Positions 8,756 through 12,500 of a stretch of DNA of 12,500 bases are shown piece after piece (the first letter of the stretch is position 1; each line of letters starts with the position of its first letter). Source of the DNA: Theodoxus fluviatilis (lineage: Eukaryota; Mollusca; Gastropoda; Cycloneritida; Neritidae); the NCBI GenBank assembly GCA_034096865.1, contig JAWQFJ010017327.1:122501-135000 (forward strand), read 5' to 3'. The notes beneath the pieces were generated by a model, which saw nothing but the letters and a program-made list of their open reading frames with translations, was not told where the DNA came from and ran no database searches. The translations under genes were made by a program, and so were the position numbers.

Positions 8756-8962
8756 TGTCGCGAAACGCGACTTGTGTGTGATGTGGTGCTGTAAATATCA
8801 GTGCGTGAGGTTGCATTGAATTACGCGCTCAGACCGTATTTTACCGCAATGCGACAGATAGTTCGTGCGGCGAGGAAACGACGTCACCTCAGGGGGTTAG
8901 TTGGAGGGTTGAGGGGTACGTTGGTATGCCACGGGGCTTACACACTATTCGACACGGGTCTG

Positions 8963-9042
8963 AAGAGCGCGAAAATTAGCCGAGCAATGATTGGGAGATG
9001 GTCAAAGAGCGCGAAATTACTGAGCTGTGATTGGGAGTTAAT
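8963..9042 (+). repeat. Two imperfect ~40-bp tandem copies inside the insertion
   Basis: GAGCGCGAAA...GATTGGGAG occurs at 8965-8997 and again at 9007-9037 with an offset of 40-42 bp. Each copy contains ATTGGG, an inverted CCAAT-type core, and the second is followed by CACGTG (9043-9048). Paired CCAAT/E-box motifs are common in promoters, including those of LTRs, but no TATA box or start site can be assigned. Confidence 0.55.
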
Positions 9043-9048
9043 CACGTG

Positions 9049-10487
9049 ACAGAGTTAACGTTGGATCTGACAGCGTGCGTCTGATCAGATCATATCCATC
9101 GTCTGGATGGGAAGGTTGGGCGAGCAGTCTGTGCTGCCAAACTGAAAGCCACGTGGGTGGCTAAGGCGAAGTCGTTTCGCTTTGCTGGGAGAACTCGTCG
9201 CTGGGGACCTATGCTGGGTCAGCCGCGAGAGTGGGAAAGAGAGCCTTTGGTTTGGATGGAGAGAAGTTTCGCTTTGGGAGGCATCACGGCCTGATGATTT
9301 GAGGCCACACGCACACGCGTACTATCCACGCTATCCGTTTCTACTATTGCATTCCGCAATTGCCTGTCTCCTCGGGAGTTAGTGAGAACTCTACCTACGT
9401 CGGCGCGGACCAGCGTCGAGATCGGCGAACGGTACTTCGAAGCACGTGGTGTGCTTTTCCTCAACGGCGGTGAAGGCTGATGTGCAAGTACTCTTTCCGT
9501 AGTAACTCCGGGAGTTACAACCTTCGTTATGACTAGCTGAGTGCTATATTTTGGGGTCTAACGAAAACACCGACGGACGGGTGTTGAAGTCCACATTGGT
9601 TGTGGCCTAACTGTCAGGGTGAAAGGACAGATTAGAGGCGGGATGGTCGGGGACGCTAGCGTTCGTTCACTTGTAGGGGGATATACAACGAGGTGTGGTG
9701 CGATGAATGGACTGATCTTCTTGTAGGATGAAATTATTTCGCACTTGTACTGATGACCGGGGGGATTCCTGCTGCTTCGAACGGACTTTCCGAATTTCAC
9801 TGATTGGTTAGCGAGCGCAGAGCTCGTTAGTCAGTGACACCTCAGGACGGGAGCGGGGCGAGGTAGCCTACCTGTCGCCTCGACGCGGAGACGCCTGGAG
9901 GCGTGCTTCTTCTTGTACTACCGGCAACCTTCTGGGACTTGTTGAGCACAGTGCTCGGACAGTATACTTTCGACGGACTGAAAGGGGGAAGGGGTAGTAG
10001 GTCGTGTGCCATTTTTCTGTGAGGTTTGGGTTGGTGTAACTTGACTTGGTTGGGTCGGGTTGTTCTATGACAGGATTAGAGTGTTCTGGACTGCGAGCGG
10101 TCCGGGCTTCGAAAAGGGTAAGAGGAAACCTTTTTCATCTTTCTTCGCTTGTATACGGCATCTATTTCATTGCTCACGGGAGCTTGTTTTGGACAGGATT
10201 GTCGTGCGAGAAAGGAGTGCGTGAGTGTGGCTTTGCGCGTGTCTGATTTGCCTCTATGTGTCTTTCCTTGGTTGCGAGACATGGGCGGAAGTGCGTCAGC
10301 AAAGGGAAGGGGGTGGAGCTAACGGGGGTTTGGGCTCATTAATATGCAGACAAGGAAAGTGGTGTTGTTGTGTGGTTTCGTTTGAGTAACTTAACTAAGG
10401 GAGACTGGAAAAGGGACGGGAAAAAAATCTTTCTGTGGGGATTTAGTTCCTAACGTTCCGGGATTTCTGGGGAAGTTTGGAGATTTC
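9049..10487. other. Interior of the insertion, left of the palindrome
   Basis: About 1.4 kb with no supported gene. Visible structure is limited to short inverted repeats: GTAACTCC/GGAGTTAC (9502-9518) and AGCGAGC/GCTCGTT (9809-9827). A word similar to GTTTCGCTTTGCTGGGAG is repeated (9175-9190 and 9266-9281). An ATTGG core at 9803 and ATTAATATGCA (10337-10347) are seen. Open frames of 60-80 codons on both strands show no domain. Confidence 0.45.
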
Positions 10488-10902
10488 AATGAGCGACCTT
10501 TTTGGAAATTATCTCCCTTGCCGCCACTTGGCGGCACGTCGGTTCCAAAGAGCTTGGTTGGTACACAGTGACAAGTTCTTTCGCTTAGATTAGACCTGAG
10601 TGTTCGAGGTTTTTTAATTGTTTTCTTGCTGTCGCTTTCAAATCTGTTCACAGTACTATGCTGGCTGGTTTACTTAGATGTGATTTTTTTTAATGCGTGC
10701 TAGCTGATATTAGGTTTAGAGCTTGAATTTTCGATATTACACAAGTTCTTTTTCGCTTACAACTCCAGTGTTCGAACCAATGAAAACCACGGAAAGAGAT
10801 GGCCGTTTCGTTCCTTGCATCTCATTGGCCAGCTTGTCATGAGGTCAGCCTGATCACGCGCTGACCTCATGACAGTTGTAAGCGGAAAAGCGAGTTGTAA
10901 GC
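10488..10902 (+). repeat. Left arm of a 902-bp palindrome
   Basis: 415 bp matching the reverse complement of 10973-11389 with about a dozen substitutions and small indels, roughly 97% identity. Contents from the outer end inward: AAATTATCTCCCTTGCCGCC with an 8-bp hairpin (TGCCGCCA, 10519-10526, with TGGCGGCA, 10529-10536); an AATGCGTGCTAGCTGATAT module (around 10692-10710); CAACTCCAGTGTTCGAACC; a 15-bp perfect hairpin TGTCATGAGGTCAGC (10835-10849) with its complement (10860-10874); and GTTGTAAGC repeats. The minus-strand open frame across the outer half recurs on the plus strand of the right arm purely because of the symmetry. Confidence 0.92.
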
Positions 10903-10972
10903 GTTATATCATTGAAAATTCAAGCTCTAAACCTAATATCAGTTAGCACGCATTAAAAAAAATCACATCTAT
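10903..10972 (+). repeat. 70-bp spacer of the palindrome, carrying a third copy of an arm module
   Basis: The spacer contains about 57 bp (10914-10970) matching, with one mismatch, the module that lies inverted at 10676-10732 in the left arm. The same module lies direct, with a few more differences, at 11146-11201 in the right arm. The centre is therefore derived from the same material as the arms. Confidence 0.85.
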
Positions 10973-11389
10973 GCTTACAACTCGCTTTTTCGCTTACAAC
11001 TGTCATGAGGTCAGCGCGTGATCACGGGCTGACCTCATGACAAGCTGGCCAATGAGATGCAAGGAACGAAACGGCCATCTCTTTCCGTGGTTTTCATTGG
11101 TTCGAACACTGGAGTTGTAAGCGAAAAAGAACTTGTGTAATATAAAAAATTTAAGCTCTAAACCTAATATCAGCTAGCACGCATTAAAAAAAATCACATC
11201 TAAGTAAACCAGCCAGCCTAGTACTGTGAACAGATTTGAAAGCGACAGCAAGAAAACAATAAAAAAAACTCGAACACTCAGGTCTAATCTAAGCGAAAGA
11301 ACTTGTCACTGTGTACCAACCAAGCCCCTTGAAACCGACGCGCCGCCAAGCGGCGGCAAGGGAGATAATTTCCAAAAAGGTCGCTCATT
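10973..11389 (+). repeat. Right arm of the 902-bp palindrome
   Basis: 417-bp inverted counterpart of 10488-10902, including its own 15-bp hairpin TGTCATGAGGTCAGC (11001-11015) with GCTGACCTCATGACA (11028-11042). No direct duplication is seen just outside the arms (left flank GAGATTTC, right flank TAACATTG). The palindrome is therefore not obviously a separate insertion with target duplication. Foldback elements and single-strand-templated duplications both give this form. Confidence 0.92.
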
Positions 11390-12017
11390 TAACATTGGTT
11401 TGTTAAATGTTTCTGCAGTGAAGTTGGAGACTGTTTATAGGTTGGGGGGTGTTTGCAACTTTGTGTCTTTGTGGAAGTGGAAGGCTTTAATCTCTGTTGT
11501 GAGATTTCTCTCGTTCTTGCTGCGAGCTTTAGAACGAGTGGTCGGAAGGGGTGTTTTTTCCATACCAGAAACTGCTTGTGAATAAATTCCAGTTTCTGGT
11601 GTTTGTATGTTGGAGTGAAGGGAAGTGAAGTTTTGTTTACACATTGTTAGTAAGTCTAGTCACCGGTGACTTAGATACTGCTTCTTTGTGTGTGGGTTTT
11701 TCATGCTTGAATTTGTTTCACTTCTATTGATGCAAGTTGTTTGTTGTTGTTGACTTTTCCTATTACCAGCAGCGGAAGTGCCACCATCTTGTTTCCGCTG
11801 CTCGACTTGCTTTGGTTTCTTTTCTTTGCATTTAATCACCTGCCCGCTCCTTCCTTTGCGGCCCTGTGCAGCGAGGAGGAGTTTGTTTTTGATTAAACTT
11901 GATTTGTTTATTTTCATCCCGATTCAGTGGTCATTTATTCACTTGTTTGTTTTGACATTGTTTGATGTTTGTGGTGTCACCCCAAGGAGTGGTGGTTGAG
12001 TTTTGATGTAAACTCTT
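11390..12017. other. Interior of the insertion, right of the palindrome
   Basis: About 630 bp without a supported gene. AATAAA occurs at 11581-11586 followed by GT-rich sequence, which could act as a plus-strand poly(A) signal if this is an LTR. A 14-bp perfect palindrome AGTCACCGGTGACT lies at 11658-11671. The 85-codon minus-strand frame at 11660-11917 is Lys/Gln-rich because of T-rich DNA and has no domain. Confidence 0.4.
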
Positions 12018-12097
12018 GTTTATCTAAAGGTCTCTCTCCTCTAGGACGACTACGTCGTTCCTCGAGGGGAACCTATCATTAGCCAGTAGAGATAAAC
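12018..12097 (+). other. Stem-loop just inside the right end of the insertion
   Basis: GTTTATCT (12018-12025) pairs perfectly with AGATAAAC (12090-12097). Inside it an imperfect stem pairs CCTCTAGGACGAC (12038-12050) with GTCGTTCCTCGAGG (12054-12067) around a TAC loop. It ends 6 bp from the element terminus. Terminal secondary structure of this kind could be structural or a transcription or processing signal; no function is established. Confidence 0.55.
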
Positions 12098-12103
12098 GCG
12101 ACA

Positions 12104-12500
12104 GTTACATAGGTATTACATAGGGTCAGAGCACAAAGAGTGATGTTACATAGGGTCAGAGCGCAAAGAGTGAAGTGTTACATATGTGTTACATGGGGTC
12201 AGAGCGCAAAGAGCGAAGTGTTACATAGGTGTTACATAGGGTCAGAGCACAAAGAGTGATGTTACATAGGGTCAGAGCTCAAAGAGCGAAGTGTTACATA
12301 GGTGTTACATGGGGTCAGAGCGCAAAGAGTAAAGTGTTACATAGGATCAGAGCGCAAAGAGTGAAGTGTTACATATGTGTTACATGGGGTCAGAGCGCAA
12401 AGAGCGAAGTGTTACATATGTGTTACATGGGGTCAGAGCGCAAAGAGCGAAGTGTTACATAGGATCAGAGCACAAAGAGTGAAGTGTTACATATGTGTTA
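12104..12500 (+). repeat. GTTACATA satellite, main array (continues past the window)
   Basis: Ten full units plus a partial one. Starting at GTTACAT their lengths are 41, 32, 43, 41, 32, 43, 32, 43, 43 and 32. Long units have the GTTACATA word twice (GTTACATAGGTGTTACATGGGG), short units once, followed by GGTCAGAGCGCAAAGAG and GTGAAGT or GCGAAGT. Plus-strand open frames through it are repeat-coded. The array lies upstream of exon A in transcript sense, so it is intronic if the gene extends beyond the right edge. Confidence 0.95.

Larger units (their letters stand above)
8756..12103. mobile_element. 3,348-bp TG...CA insertion (solo-LTR-like) with 5-bp duplication
   Basis: The left end reads TGTCGCGAAACGCGAC and the right end GATAAACGCGACA, giving a perfect 7-bp terminal inverted repeat TGTCGCG/CGCGACA with TG...CA termini. 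GTTAC flanks both ends. Removing the insert plus one GTTAC restores a normal satellite unit (AAGTGTTAC joined to ATAGGTATTAC), which fixes the boundaries independently. TG...CA ends with a 5-bp duplication are typical of LTR-retrotransposon integration, but the two ends are not direct repeats of each other. That leaves a very long solo LTR, or a non-autonomous element of another integrase-type family. No polymerase, gag or transposase frame is recognisable; the open frames inside are short. Its orientation is undetermined. Confidence 0.65.

Noticed and set aside
11045..11111. tRNA-like internal promoter in the palindrome arm (GGTTCGAACAC resembling a B box, TGGCCAATGAG resembling an A box)
   Set aside because: Each box has mismatches, no cloverleaf can be drawn, and there is no SINE tail; too weak to call a tRNA gene or SINE.
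10391..11585. Matching open frames in opposite orientation starting with the residues NRFESDSKKTIKK
   Set aside because: They are the two arms of the palindrome. Similarity is nucleotide-level (97%) and the frames diverge into unrelated sequence as soon as the arms end.

Overview
The window looks like eukaryotic, intron- and repeat-dominated DNA, most likely from a marine mollusc and probably a gastropod. The grounds are long CA and ATC microsatellites, abundant short non-coding repeats, and no compact prokaryote-like genes. The TGACCTTGACC-rich repeats, the GGACGCCC octamers with a GCATGTGAGT hairpin, and the AAGGGAGATAA motif are also repeat styles I associate with molluscan genomes. That assignment rests on recall and was not checked by a search. 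No complete gene, rRNA or tRNA is present.

The only well-supported coding content is part of one minus-strand gene. Exon A (8350-8634, 285 nt) and exon B (2318-2518, 201 nt) both have good splice sites. Both are phase 1 at each end, and they join in frame across a 5,831-nt intron. The encoded segments are Ser/Pro/Arg-rich and look disordered; I do not recognise the family. A weaker candidate downstream exon lies at 1039-1145. The upstream end of the gene, and probably its downstream end, lie outside the window.

Layout from left to right: the end of a TGACCTTGA-rich repeat with octamer/hairpin tail (1-383); mostly unassigned sequence holding the candidate exon (384-1471); a 410-bp terminal-inverted-repeat element with perfect 9-bp target duplications (1481-1890); a CA microsatellite (2047-2263); exon B; a minisatellite of seven units of about 62-72 bp (2527-2986); intronic sequence with a G-run tract (3394-3463); a long ATC tract (3854-4318); a second CA array (4579-5024); three tandem units of 750-785 bp rich in AGGTCA half-sites (5025-7763), the third interrupted by a second copy of the inverted-repeat element (7276-7689) with its own 9-bp duplication; the octamer/hairpin tail, duplicated (7764-8002); a third CA array (8003-8328); and exon A. 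After exon A comes a GTTACATA satellite (8649-8755, resuming at 12104 and running off the window). It is split by a 3,348-bp insertion with TG...CA ends and a 5-bp GTTAC duplication (8756-12103). The insertion carries a 902-bp near-perfect palindrome.

The two exons are islands in repeat DNA. Each 3' splice site lies within about 15 nt of a tandem array, and each 5' splice site is followed within about 30-60 nt by a long (UG)n run in the transcript. The mobile elements are non-coding as far as can be seen. Their long open frames, and those across the microsatellites, are products of repeat composition.
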